Below, in pieces: positions 46,826 through 55,268 of a stretch of 62,837 nucleotides of DNA; position 1 is the stretch's first letter, and each line of letters starts with the position of its first letter. This DNA is from Streptomyces sp. sk2.1 (GTDB taxonomy: Bacteria; Actinomycetota; Actinomycetes; Streptomycetales; Streptomycetaceae). The notes below the pieces were generated by a model. That model saw only the letters and a list, made by a program, of their open reading frames with translations. It made no database searches and had not been told where the DNA came from. The stretch is taken from NCBI RefSeq assembly GCF_008120935.1, contig NZ_RDBO01000033.1, positions 82,014-144,850 of the forward strand, read 5' to 3'. Position numbers and translations under genes: made by a program.

Positions 46826-46902
46826 CTCGCGGACTCCCGGCGGACGGTGGACGGTGGGGACACGGGGCGGTCCACCGCGACGGCGCGAACAGGAGGCCCG
46901 CG

Positions 46903-47526
46903 ATGAAGCATGTGAAGGTCGGCGACCTGATGACCGACAACGTGGTCTCCGTCCTGCCGGGGACGTCGTTCCGGGAGACGGCGAAGCTGCTCGCCGAGCA
47001 CGGCATCAGCGGGCTGCCCGTCGTGGACGAGGACGATCATGTCGTCGGGGTGGTCTCCGAGAGCGATCTCCTGGCCCGGCGGGCGCTCACCGCCCAAAAG
47101 CTGATGACCTCGCCGGCCGTCACGGTGCATGCCGAGGAGGCCGTGGCGGACGCCGCCCGGCTGATGGTGCGCCGCGGGGTGGAGCGCCTGCCCGTGGTCG
47201 ACGAGGAGGAACGGCTGGTGGGCATCGTGACCCGCCGCGATCTGCTCTGTGTCTTCCTCCGCCCGGACGCGGAGATCCGGCGGCGCATACGGGAGGAGGT
47301 CCTCGCGGATGCCGCCGATCCGCCCGAGGACGCGGTGGACGTGCACGTACTGGACGGGGTGGTGACCCTCGTCGGGCGGGTCCGGCGAAGGAGCCGGGCC
47401 GTACTGCTCCTGCGGCTCGCCGAACGCGTGGAGGGGGTCGTCGCCGTCGTGGACCGGCTGTCCGCCCGCGAGGACGACACACGCCTCGCCCCGTCCGCGC
47501 GCGCGGCCCACGACTTCTCCGGGTGA
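46903..47526 (+). CDS. CBS-pair plus BON domain protein (2)
   Basis: Protein of 207 aa; AGGAGG precedes the ATG. CBS 1 covers residues 1-58 (KVGDLMTDNVVSVLPGTSFRET, PVVDEDDHVVGVVSESDLL), with a shorter linker than copy 1. CBS 2 is at 65-125 (KLMTSPAVTVHAEEAVADAA, PVVDEEERLVGIVTRRDLLCVFL), and the BON domain follows with VLDGVVTLVGRVRR. Nucleotide sensing is inferred from the CBS fold. It is followed after 26 nt by the nitroreductase-like gene on the same strand, likely in one transcript. Confidence 0.88.
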   Translation: MKHVKVGDLMTDNVVSVLPGTSFRETAKLLAEHGISGLPVVDEDDHVVGVVSESDLLARRALTAQKLMTSPAVTVHAEEAVADAARLMVRRGVERLPVVDEEERLVGIVTRRDLLCVFLRPDAEIRRRIREEVLADAADPPEDAVDVHVLDGVVTLVGRVRRRSRAVLLLRLAERVEGVVAVVDRLSAREDDTRLAPSARAAHDFSG

Positions 47527-47552
47527 CCGCCCGCGCACGGACAGGACGAATC

Positions 47553-48542
47553 GTGCCCGGTACCCCTCTGCCCCGTCCGCTCGTGGCCTCGTCGATCGAG
47601 GACGCCGTCACGGCGCCGTCGATGCACAACGCCCGGCCCTGGAGGTTCGTCCACCGGACGGGCACCGGCACCGTCGAGCTGTACGGCGACCCCGGACGCG
47701 GCATGCCGCGCCAGGATCCCGGCCACCGCGCCCTCCGCCTCGGCTGCGGCGCGGCCCTGTTCGGTCTGCGGGTCGCTGCCGTGCACCGGGGCAGGCATCC
47801 CGCGGTCCGGCTGCTGCCCTCCCTGCTGCCCTCCCCCGACGACCCCTGGCATTTCGCCGACGTACGGTTCGACGGCCCCGGCGACGCCGACAGCGAACTG
47901 GGACCGTTCCACTCCGCCCTGACCCGTCGGCACACCAGCCGGTTCCCCTTCACCGGGGAGCCGGTCCCCGCCGAGGTGCTCGACGGGCTCCGCGCCGCGG
48001 CGATCCCGGAAGGCTGCCGCCTGGTCGTTCCGGGAGCGTGGCACACCGGTACCGTCATGGAACTCGTGCACGACTCCGAGCTGTTCGAGGCGGCGGACGA
48101 GGCCGCACGCGCGGAGATCGCGGCCTGGACGCGAACGGGCGCGGCCGGGGAGGGCCCCGACACCGAAGGCATTCCCGCGTACGCCCTCGGTCCACGACAA
48201 CACGACGTGACCGTGCTGGTCAGGGACTTCGGCGTCTCGCGCCGGGTGCCCGGCCGTGCTTCGGCACGCCTCGAGAGGAACCCGCAGATCGTGCTGCTCG
48301 GGACGGGTGAGGACACCCCTGAGGCATGGCTGGGGCCGGGCAGGCCCTGCACAGGGTCCTGCTCCAGGCCACCCTCGACGGGTTGGCCACCTCCCTCATG
48401 TCCCAGCCCCTCGAATGGCCGGAACTCCGTTTCGGCACCCGCGATCCGGGCTCGGGGGTCGGCTGCGTCCACATGGTGATCCGCCCGGGCTACGGCCCGG
48501 GCCCCCCGCAGGCCCGTGTCGGAGGTGCTCGCCTTCGGCTGA
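47553..48542 (+). pseudogene. Acg-like nitroreductase-family gene with two compensating frameshifts
   Basis: From GTG at 47553 (AGGA upstream) the protein reads PLVASSIEDAVTAPSMHNARPWRF, a nitroreductase FMN-site start, then RHTSRFPFTGEPVPAEVLDGL. After PEAWL near 48330 the frame moves by one base; homology continues in another frame (AGQALHRVLLQATLDGLATSL, QPLEWPELR). Near 48503-48508, in a run of C, it returns to the first frame for the expected end PVSEVLAFG and TGA at 48540-48542. Net length is a multiple of 3, as if one base were lost and another gained. The family includes mycobacterial Acg (Rv2032) of the DosR regulon. It may be a true decayed gene or two sequencing errors. Confidence 0.7.
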
Positions 48543-48566
48543 GCCGCCGGCCGCGGGGGCGAACGG

Positions 48567-50957
48567 TCACAGCCGGAACCATCGTTCCTCCCCCGATGCG
48601 ACGGTGGCCCGCCGTCCTCCCGGCAGCACGACGGCGAGCGGCCCCCTCGACGAGGCGGGAACCCGTACTCCCAGGCGGCCGGGCAGCATCCGCAGACGTA
48701 CACCGCGGTGACCGCCGCAGCAGAGGGTGAAGGCGAACCTGGGGAGCTCGCGCAACGCCACCGGTGCCACCCGCAACCCGTCCGGTCCCGCCTCCAGACC
48801 GGTGATCCCGCGCTCGACCAGATCGACCGTGCCGGCCATGGCCCCGAGGTGGATGCCCTCCCCCGTGGTGCCGCCCTGGACATCCGCCACGTCGGCGACC
48901 AGCGCTTCCTCGCAGTACCGCCAGGCGTCGGGGCCCTTCTGACGGGTCAGCACCCAGCCGTGGACGAGGCTGCTGAGGGTCGAACCGTGGCTGGTGCGCC
49001 GCAGGTGGTGGGAGACGGTGGCCCGCCAGATCTCGTCGTCCAGCCGGTACCCGAGCCGGGTGAACAGCCCGGACAGCTCCTCGGGCCGGAAGAGGTGGCC
49101 GAGCATGAGGGTGTCGGCCTGCTTCGACGCCTGGTAGCGGTTGACGGTGTCGCCCTCGGCCTCCAGGATGCGGTCGAGTCGGCGGATGTCCCCGTAACGG
49201 GCCCGGTACGCCTCCCAGTCGAGCTCCGCCAACTCGCCATAGCCCTCGAACTGGCTCACGACGCCCTGGTGGAACGGCACGTGGAGGCGGCGGGACACAT
49301 CGTCCCAGCGGTCGAGTTCACCGTCGTCGAGCAGGAGTCGCTCGCGCAGCTCCGCCCGTCGTGCGGCGGGCAGTTCGTCCAGCAGATCGAGGCCGCGGGC
49401 GAGCACCCAGGCGGCGGTCACGTTCGTGTAGGCGTTGTCGTCGATGCCCGGAGCCGTCGCACCCGGATAGGCGTCGTGGTACTCGTCGGGTCCCACCACC
49501 CCGCGGATGCGGTAGCGGCCCGAGGCCGGGTCGAGGGTGGCGGAACCGGCCCAGTACCGGGCGATCTCCAGCAGGATCTCGGCGCCCTCGGCATGCAGGA
49601 AGCCGTGGTCCCCGGTGGCCCGCACGTACTTCCAGACGTTGTACGCGACGGCCGATCCGACGTGCCGCTGGAGCCGGGAGCGGTCGGGCAGCCAGCGTCC
49701 GGACCTCGGGTTGAGGTGGACCTCCGGCGTCTCCTCACGCCCTGAACCTCCGCTCTGCCAGGGGTACATGGCGCCCTTCTGGCCGGCGTGACGGGCCGCC
49801 TCGCGGGCGGCCGGCAGTCTGCGATGGCGGTACATGAGCAGAGCCCTGGCCACCTCGGGAAAGTGGAGGTCGAGGTAGGGCAGGACGAAGAGTTCGTCCC
49901 AGAAGACGTGGCCCCGGTACGCCTCCCCGTGCAGGCCGCGGGCGGGAACGCCCACATCGAGTTCCGCCGTGTGCGGGGAGAGCGTCTGCAGCAGATGGAA
50001 CAGGTGCAGCCGCAGGATGTGGCCCGCTTCTCCCGGTACGTACAGTTCGCCCTCCTCCCAGAGCCGTTGCCAGGCGGCCCGGTGCGTGGCGAGCAGCGCA
50101 GGAAACGCCGGCGCGCGGGTGACGGCCCCGACGGCCTCGGTGAGGGGGTCGCCCGGGGGACGGTCCAGCGACGTGCGCAGGGCCACGGTCTTCTCCACAC
50201 TCGCCGAACGGCCCCTGCCCAGGGGCAGACGGTACGTCTGGACGGTTCCGGTCGGTGTGGTGATCGCCCGGACCGGGCACTCGGGGCGGGTTTCCGTGCG
50301 TACGGCCAGGGCGATCAGGTGGCCCGGGTCGCTCGTGCGGCAGGACAGGAAGGCGGACCCGTCGGGCTCGAAACCGCTGCGGTGGCCCAGGAGGTGACGG
50401 CTCTCCAGGTGGCAGTAGCGCTCGACGCCGGAATTGGTGACGGCGCCGTCCAGGGCTGCCTCGACCTCGACGGCACCGGTCCAGCCGTACGCGTGGAAAG
50501 TGGTGAGCTGGGCCGCGAGCCCGGGGTCTCCCATGTGCACGATCCGCAGGTGACCGACCCGCAGACCGCGCCCCCGGGCGTCCTGGAAGAAGAGGCGCCG
50601 GGTGAGGACGCCCCGGCCCGGGTCGAGTTGTACGCCGTAATGGCGCAGTTGCGCGGAGTCCGGGGTGAGCCAGTCTCCCGGAGGGCTGTCGTCCGGAAGG
50701 CAGCGATAGCGCAGCAGCGTCCAGTTCGGCAGGTTGACGAGGTCCTCGTTCTCGACCTGCTCGCCGGCGACGAGCGAGGTGCGCCGGTCGTAGCAGCCGG
50801 CGAGGTAGGTGCCCGGGTAGTGGAACGCGTCGGCGGTGCACTCCGGCGCGGAGCCGCGGGTGGCGAACCTGCCGTTGCCGAGTGTGCAGAGCGCTTCCAC
50901 CAGCCGCTCCCGCGCCGGGTCGTATTCGTCGTACCGCCAGATCCGTGCCGTGGTCAT
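48567..50957 (-). CDS. Glycoside hydrolase family 65 disaccharide phosphorylase
   Basis: Cytoplasmic enzyme of 796 aa from ATG at 50957, typical for maltose, trehalose, kojibiose or nigerose phosphorylases. The N-terminal beta-sandwich has LGNGRFATRGSAPE and HYPGTYLAGCYDR. The (alpha/alpha)6 barrel has GHVFWDELFVLPYLDLHFPE, with the catalytic Glu in RGVVGPDEYHDAY and phosphate-site residues in HGSTLSSLVHGW. It would convert an alpha-linked disaccharide and phosphate to beta-glucose-1-phosphate plus glucose. A beta-phosphoglucomutase-like HAD gene overlaps it by 4 nt (50954-50957), the classic partner for that product. Confidence 0.92.
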   Translation of the reverse strand: MTTARIWRYDEYDPARERLVEALCTLGNGRFATRGSAPECTADAFHYPGTYLAGCYDRRTSLVAGEQVENEDLVNLPNWTLLRYRCLPDDSPPGDWLTPDSAQLRHYGVQLDPGRGVLTRRLFFQDARGRGLRVGHLRIVHMGDPGLAAQLTTFHAYGWTGAVEVEAALDGAVTNSGVERYCHLESRHLLGHRSGFEPDGSAFLSCRTSDPGHLIALAVRTETRPECPVRAITTPTGTVQTYRLPLGRGRSASVEKTVALRTSLDRPPGDPLTEAVGAVTRAPAFPALLATHRAAWQRLWEEGELYVPGEAGHILRLHLFHLLQTLSPHTAELDVGVPARGLHGEAYRGHVFWDELFVLPYLDLHFPEVARALLMYRHRRLPAAREAARHAGQKGAMYPWQSGGSGREETPEVHLNPRSGRWLPDRSRLQRHVGSAVAYNVWKYVRATGDHGFLHAEGAEILLEIARYWAGSATLDPASGRYRIRGVVGPDEYHDAYPGATAPGIDDNAYTNVTAAWVLARGLDLLDELPAARRAELRERLLLDDGELDRWDDVSRRLHVPFHQGVVSQFEGYGELAELDWEAYRARYGDIRRLDRILEAEGDTVNRYQASKQADTLMLGHLFRPEELSGLFTRLGYRLDDEIWRATVSHHLRRTSHGSTLSSLVHGWVLTRQKGPDAWRYCEEALVADVADVQGGTTGEGIHLGAMAGTVDLVERGITGLEAGPDGLRVAPVALRELPRFAFTLCCGGHRGVRLRMLPGRLGVRVPASSRGPLAVVLPGGRRATVASGEERWFRL

Positions 50958-51724
50958 GGACGCACCCCCCACACCGCCTCCAGCAGTTCCACGAGGTCGG
51001 CGACGACGATGTCGGCGCCCTGTTCCCGCAGCGCCGCGGCATGGTGCCGGTCGGGGGCGCGATCGAGGCCGGCGACGAGCCCGAAGCGTCCGGCGCGGGC
51101 CGCCGAGACTCCGGCGAGCGCGTCCTCGACGGCCGCGCAGTGCTCGGGGCGGGTGCCGAGGAGACCGGCGGCGTGCAGGAAGAGCGCGGGGTCCGGTTTT
51201 CCGGCGAGGCCGAGCCGAGCGATGTCCTCGCCGTCGACGACGACGGTGAGGAGCCGGTCGAGTCCGGCGGTGGTGAGCAGTGCCCGGGCGTGCCGGGACG
51301 CCGACACCGCCGCGCACGGCACGCCGAGGGAACGCAGGGCGGTGAGTGCCCGCCCGGCGTCCTCGAAGGGGACGACCGGTTTCCTGCGCAGGGCGTCCTG
51401 GAACTCCTGTTCCTTGAGGGCTGCCACGGCCCGGACCGTGTCGCAGCCGGGAGGGTCGTCGGGTTCACCGGGGGGAAGGCCGATGCCCCGGGCCGTCAGG
51501 AACGCCTCGGCCCCGTCGTACCGGGACTTGCCGTCGACGAACCGGCGGTACTCGACGTCGGCGTCGAACGGCTTCCCGCTCCGCTCCCCGGGGGTCCACT
51601 CCGCGAGGCAGGCGTCGAACGCGGCCTTCCACGCCGCCGCGTGGACGGCGGCGGAGGCGAGCAGCACGCCGTCGGTGTCGAGGACGACGCCCCGCGGCGG
51701 CGGGGAGCCGGCGCGGCCGTTCAT
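50954..51724 (-). CDS. HAD-family beta-phosphoglucomutase-like phosphatase
   Basis: Cytoplasmic HAD enzyme of 256 aa. Motif I is VVLDTDGVLL (nucleophile and acid Asp of D-x-D), motif II is SASRHARAL near residue 142, and motif IV is VEDALAGVSAARAG. The helical cap reads YRRFVDGKSRYDGAEAFL, typical of the beta-PGM group that interconverts beta-glucose-1-phosphate and glucose-6-phosphate. It is coupled to the alcohol dehydrogenase gene upstream (ATGA, 51721-51724) and to the GH65 phosphorylase gene downstream. The order suggests one operon that feeds disaccharide glucose into glycolysis. Confidence 0.9.
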   Translation of the reverse strand: MNGRAGSPPPRGVVLDTDGVLLASAAVHAAAWKAAFDACLAEWTPGERSGKPFDADVEYRRFVDGKSRYDGAEAFLTARGIGLPPGEPDDPPGCDTVRAVAALKEQEFQDALRRKPVVPFEDAGRALTALRSLGVPCAAVSASRHARALLTTAGLDRLLTVVVDGEDIARLGLAGKPDPALFLHAAGLLGTRPEHCAAVEDALAGVSAARAGRFGLVAGLDRAPDRHHAAALREQGADIVVADLVELLEAVWGVRP

Positions 51725-52803
51725 CCGGCGCCCGCGAAGTGCGCGGCCTCGACGGCCGTGTGCTGCGGACCGCCGAGCACGACCTTGATCGCCCCGGTCC
51801 CCGCGGCGCGGCCGAAGACGTCGTACGCCTCCTCCATCTGTCCGAATTCGAACCGGTGGGTGATCAGTTCCCCGGCCGGAAGCCGGCCGGCCGCCATCAT
51901 GCGCAGCAGCATGGGCGTCGATGTCGTGTCGACGAGTCCGGTGGTGATGGTGACGTCCTTGATCCACAGGTCTTCGAGGTGGAGGGCCGCGGGTCCGCCG
52001 TGGACACCGATGTTGGCGACCCGGCCGCCCGGCCGGACCATCCGCGTGCACATCTCGAAGGCCTCCGGGACACCCACGGCCTCCATCACGACATCGGCGC
52101 CCAGGCCGTCGGTCAGGTCGGCCACGAGCTGCTCCGGTCCTTCCCCCGCCGTCGCGGTGGCGTCGGCACCCAGGCCGCGGGCGGCGGCGAGGCGGGACTC
52201 CGACAGGTCGACGGCCACGATCCGTCCCGGACTGTAGAGGCGCGCCGTGACGATCGCGGCGAGGCCGACGGGCCCCGCGCCGACCACGACGACCGTGTCC
52301 CCCGGCCGCACGCCGCCGTTGAGGACACCGACCTCGTAGGCGGTGGGGAAGATGTCGGCCAGGAGCACGGCGTCGAAGCTGTCGACCGCGTCGGGAAGGG
52401 GGTGGACGGACAGGTCCGCGAAGGGCACCCGGACGTACTCCGCCTGTGTCCCGTCGACGGTGTGTCCGAGGACCCAGCCTCCCCCGCCCCGGCACTGCCC
52501 GTAGCGGCGCCCGCGGCAGAACGGGCAACGCCCGCAGGGGGAGACGCAGGAGATCAGGACACGGTCGCCCGGCCGTACCGTGCGGACGTCGCCGCCCGCC
52601 TCGACCACCGTGCCCACCGCCTCGTGGCCGAGGACGCGACCGGTCTCGACCGTCGGCACGTCCCCCTTGACGATGTGCAGGTCGGTGCCGCAGATGCCGA
52701 CCGCGTCGACACGGACGATCGCGTCGGACGCGGCCTCGATGCCGGGGTCCGGCACGTCCTGCCAGGCGATGCCGCCCGCCCCCTGGAACACCAGAGCCTT
52801 CAT
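51721..52803 (-). CDS. Zinc-dependent alcohol dehydrogenase
   Basis: Medium-chain dehydrogenase of 360 aa from ATG at 52803. The catalytic zinc site is GICGTDLH plus GHEAVGTVVE. The structural zinc loop is CGRCPFCRGRRYGQC with four Cys, and the Rossmann motif is VVVVGAGPVGLAAIV. It would reduce aldehydes or oxidise alcohols with NAD(H) and could dispose of reducing power when oxygen is short. It is the first gene of the ADH/beta-PGM/GH65 operon. Its promoter region is shared with the divergent MBL gene and contains two GC palindromes. Confidence 0.92.
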   Translation of the reverse strand: MKALVFQGAGGIAWQDVPDPGIEAASDAIVRVDAVGICGTDLHIVKGDVPTVETGRVLGHEAVGTVVEAGGDVRTVRPGDRVLISCVSPCGRCPFCRGRRYGQCRGGGGWVLGHTVDGTQAEYVRVPFADLSVHPLPDAVDSFDAVLLADIFPTAYEVGVLNGGVRPGDTVVVVGAGPVGLAAIVTARLYSPGRIVAVDLSESRLAAARGLGADATATAGEGPEQLVADLTDGLGADVVMEAVGVPEAFEMCTRMVRPGGRVANIGVHGGPAALHLEDLWIKDVTITTGLVDTTSTPMLLRMMAAGRLPAGELITHRFEFGQMEEAYDVFGRAAGTGAIKVVLGGPQHTAVEAAHFAGAG

Positions 52804-52887
52804 GACAGCCGCCCTTCCTCGGTGTCCGTGGGGTTCGTTCCCACCGAGTCCACCGTCAGGCTGCCGCCGCGCCCGGACGGTGTGCAT

Positions 52888-52901
52888 GGGCCGGTCGGCC
52901 C
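52888..52901. promoter_or_regulatory. Perfect DevR/OsdR-like palindrome between ADH and MBL genes
   Basis: GGGCCG-GT-CGGCCC, fully symmetric apart from the 2-nt centre, located 85 nt before the ADH start and about 100 nt before the MBL start. It could serve both directions. Confidence 0.65.
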
Positions 52902-52907
52902 CCAGGA

Positions 52908-52923
52908 GGACCCCCTCGGGCCC
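52908..52923. promoter_or_regulatory. Second, weaker GC palindrome (4-nt spacer)
   Basis: GGACCC-CCTC-GGGCCC lies 6 bp from the previous site. The arm pattern is the same with different spacing, so it may be an auxiliary half-site pair. Confidence 0.35.
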
Positions 52924-53000
52924 ACGCCCCACCCTCCCGGGGGGTGTGAGGGTGGATGCGGGCCGGCGCGACCGGCCCGGGTGGCGAAGGAGGGCCGGCC

Positions 53001-54428
53001 ATGTCCGAGGCAGTCCCGAGGCCGGTGCCCGCCGGGCCGCGCCCCGTCCTGCTCAGCTTCCTGGGCGGGGTGGGAACGGTCACCGGCAGCAAGTTCCTGG
53101 TCGAGAGCGACCATGCACGGCTCCTTCTCGACTGCGGTCTCTTCCAGGGTTTCGCGAACCTGCGCCGACGCAACTGGGAGCCCCTGGGCCGTGCCGCCGC
53201 CGATGTCCGCGCCGTGGTCGTCACCCACGCCCACCTGGACCACTGCGGTTGTCTTCCACGCCTGGTCCGGCAGGGCTTCCGCGGGCCGATCCTCGCCGGC
53301 GCCCACACCGCCCGGCTCGCCGGGATCGTGCTGCGCGACAGCGCCAGGCTCCAGCTGGAGGCCGCCCGGCACGCCGACGAACACGGCTGGTCGAAACACC
53401 GCCCCGCGAAGCCGCTGTACGACGAGACCGACGTCGACAGGACCTTGTCGTTCTTCGATCCGGTCCCGCTGGGCGAGGAAGTCGGGATCATGGCGGGCAT
53501 CCGGCTGACGCTGCACCGCGGCGGGCACATCCTCGGCTCGGCCTGGGCCGGCCTCACCCTGGAGGACGGGCACACGCTGGCCGTCTCCGGCGACCTCGGG
53601 CGCCCCGGACACCCGCTGCTGCTGCCCCCGGAGCCGTTCTCGGGAGCCGACGTGCTGCTCCTGGAGTCGACGTACGGGGATCGTCGGCACGACCCGGAAT
53701 CGGGGCGCTCGGCCTTCGCCTCCGTGATCGCGCGTGCCCTCGCCCGCGGCGGGACCGTCGTGATCCCCGCCTTCGCGATCGACCGCACCGAGGTCGTCCT
53801 GCACGAACTGACCGGGCTGCGCGAGAGCGGCGTGCTGCCCCGGTCGGTGCCCGTGTACGTGGACAGCCCCATGGCCCTGGCCGCGCTCGACGTGTACCGC
53901 GATGCCGTGCGCGAGCGGTCCCCGGAACTGCGGCCCGAGATCCTGGCCCGGGGATAGGCCGCGTTGAGTCCGGCGCCCTTCCTCGCCGCCCGGACGGTTC
54001 AGGAGTCCATCGACATCAACAGCGCGCCCGGCCCCGCCGTCATCGTCTCCTCGGCCGGCATGGCCACCGGCGGCCGGGTCCTGCACCACCTGCGCAGGCT
54101 GCTCCCGGACCCGCGCAATGCCGTGGTCGTGGTGGGATTCGCCGCGGCGGGCACCCGGGCGCGGGATCTGGTCGACGGTGCTCGCGTACTGAAGATGTTC
54201 GGCGAGTACGTGCCCGTACGGGCCGAGGTCACCGACGTACCGCACTTCTCCGCCCACGCCGACGCGGGACAGATCATCGACTGGCTCCGGGGCGCCCCCG
54301 CCCCTCGCACCACGTACCTCGTGCACGGCGAACCGGCCGCGTCCGGGGCCCTGCGCGACCGCATCGATCACGAACTGGGCCGGACGGCCGTCGTGCCCCG
54401 CTCGGGTGAGGCCGTTCTGGTCCGCTGA
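53001..54428 (+). pseudogene. MBL-fold/beta-CASP RNA-processing-type hydrolase split by an in-frame TAG
   Basis: The first part (53001-53957, 318 aa, GAAGGAGG before the ATG) has the metallo-beta-lactamase motif [24 protein letters not shown] and the beta-CASP portion to EILARG. TAG at 53955-53957 stops it. The same frame then continues at once as AALSPAPFLAARTVQESIDIN, with VSSAGMATGGRVLHHL and the RMMBL end HFSAHADAG and VHGEP, closing at 54428. No base shift is needed, so one nonsense codon separates the halves. The C-terminal part supplies metal and RNA-site residues (HSAHADA-type), so the N-terminal product alone is probably inactive unless the TAG is misread, re-initiated at TTG 53964, or an error. 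Confidence 0.8.
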
Positions 54429-54431
54429 CCC

Positions 54432-54446
54432 GGGCCCTTCGGTCCC
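54432..54446. promoter_or_regulatory. DevR/OsdR-like palindrome, 3-nt spaced, upstream of CBS-BON gene 3
   Basis: GGGCCC-TTC-GGTCCC, starting 4 nt after the MBL gene's last codon and about 120 nt before the CBS-BON start at 54562. Confidence 0.55.
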
Positions 54447-54561
54447 CCGGTGTGACCTGCGCGGCCCTCCCGGGCTCCGCGCCTTCCACGAGAGGCTGTG
54501 GGAGAAGGGCCGGCCGGGCGTCGGCCCGGAGCCCGGCTCGTGCCCGTCGAAGGAGACAGCC

Positions 54562-55215
54562 ATGGTCCCCCGGCCGTTCACCGTCGCCGACGTGATGACC
54601 AAGAAGGTCGTCGCCGTCCGGCCCGGCGCGGAATTCAAGGAGATCGCCGCCACCATGGAACGGTGGAAGGTGACCGCGCTCCCCGTGGTCGAGGGGGAGG
54701 GCCGGGTCGTCGGAGTCGTGTCCGAGGCCGACCTGATCCTCAAGGAGGAGTTCCACGACCACCGCCTCGGCCTCATCGAGCAGCTGCGGAGGCCCGACGC
54801 CACCGCGAAGGCCGGTTCCGACCGGGCCGAGGACCTGATGACCTCGCCCGCGGTCACCGTCGGTCCCGGCGCCCCGCTGCCGCAGGCCGCCCGGCTGATG
54901 GCCGTCCGACGCGTCAAACGGCTGCCGGTCGTCGACACCCACGGCATCCTCCAGGGCATCGTGAGCCGTGCCGACCTGCTCAAGGTCTTCCTCCGTCCAA
55001 ACGAGGAACTCGCCGCCGAGGTCCGTCGCGACGTCATCGCGCAGGTGTTCCCTCTGTCGCACGACCGGGTCGACGTCCGCGCCGAGGCCGGTGTCGTCAC
55101 CCTGACCGGCAACGTGCGCGACAGCACGCTCGTCCCGGTCGCGGCCCGGCTGGCACGGGCTGTCGAAGGGGTGGTGGACGTACGATGCGAGCTCACCGCG
55201 GACGCCGACGCGTAG
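54562..55215 (+). CDS. CBS-pair plus BON domain protein (3)
   Basis: Protein of 217 aa; AAGGAGA precedes the ATG. It is the closest relative of copy 1 in this window: CBS 1 TVADVMTKKVVAVRPGAEFKEI with PVVEGEGRVVGVVSEADLI, a longer linker EEFHDHRLGLIEQ, CBS 2 DLMTSPAVTVGPGAPLPQAA with PVVDTHGILQGIVSRADLLKVFL, and BON VVTLTGNVRDSTLVPVAARL. It is followed on the same strand by the nicotinate phosphoribosyltransferase gene, whose product makes NAD, so an adenylate- or NAD-linked role would fit. That link is inference. Confidence 0.88.
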   Translation: MVPRPFTVADVMTKKVVAVRPGAEFKEIAATMERWKVTALPVVEGEGRVVGVVSEADLILKEEFHDHRLGLIEQLRRPDATAKAGSDRAEDLMTSPAVTVGPGAPLPQAARLMAVRRVKRLPVVDTHGILQGIVSRADLLKVFLRPNEELAAEVRRDVIAQVFPLSHDRVDVRAEAGVVTLTGNVRDSTLVPVAARLARAVEGVVDVRCELTADADA

Positions 55216-55268
55216 CCGGGGCGCGCCGTCCCCGTGCGGAGCGCCGGGCGGCCCCTCGCCACCGGGGC

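Larger units (their letters stand above)
46479..46902. promoter_or_regulatory. Divergent control region of universal stress and CBS-BON genes
   Basis: 424 bp without a convincing gene. It contains the two palindromes described at 46750-46764 and 46812-46825, both nearer the CBS-BON side, plus GC-rich partial matches around 46795-46805. Confidence 0.5.

Noticed and set aside
53955..53957. TAG read as pyrrolysine or other programmed recoding
   Set aside because: No pyl genes or stimulatory structure are visible, and nearby genes are also damaged, so a nonsense mutation or error is simpler.
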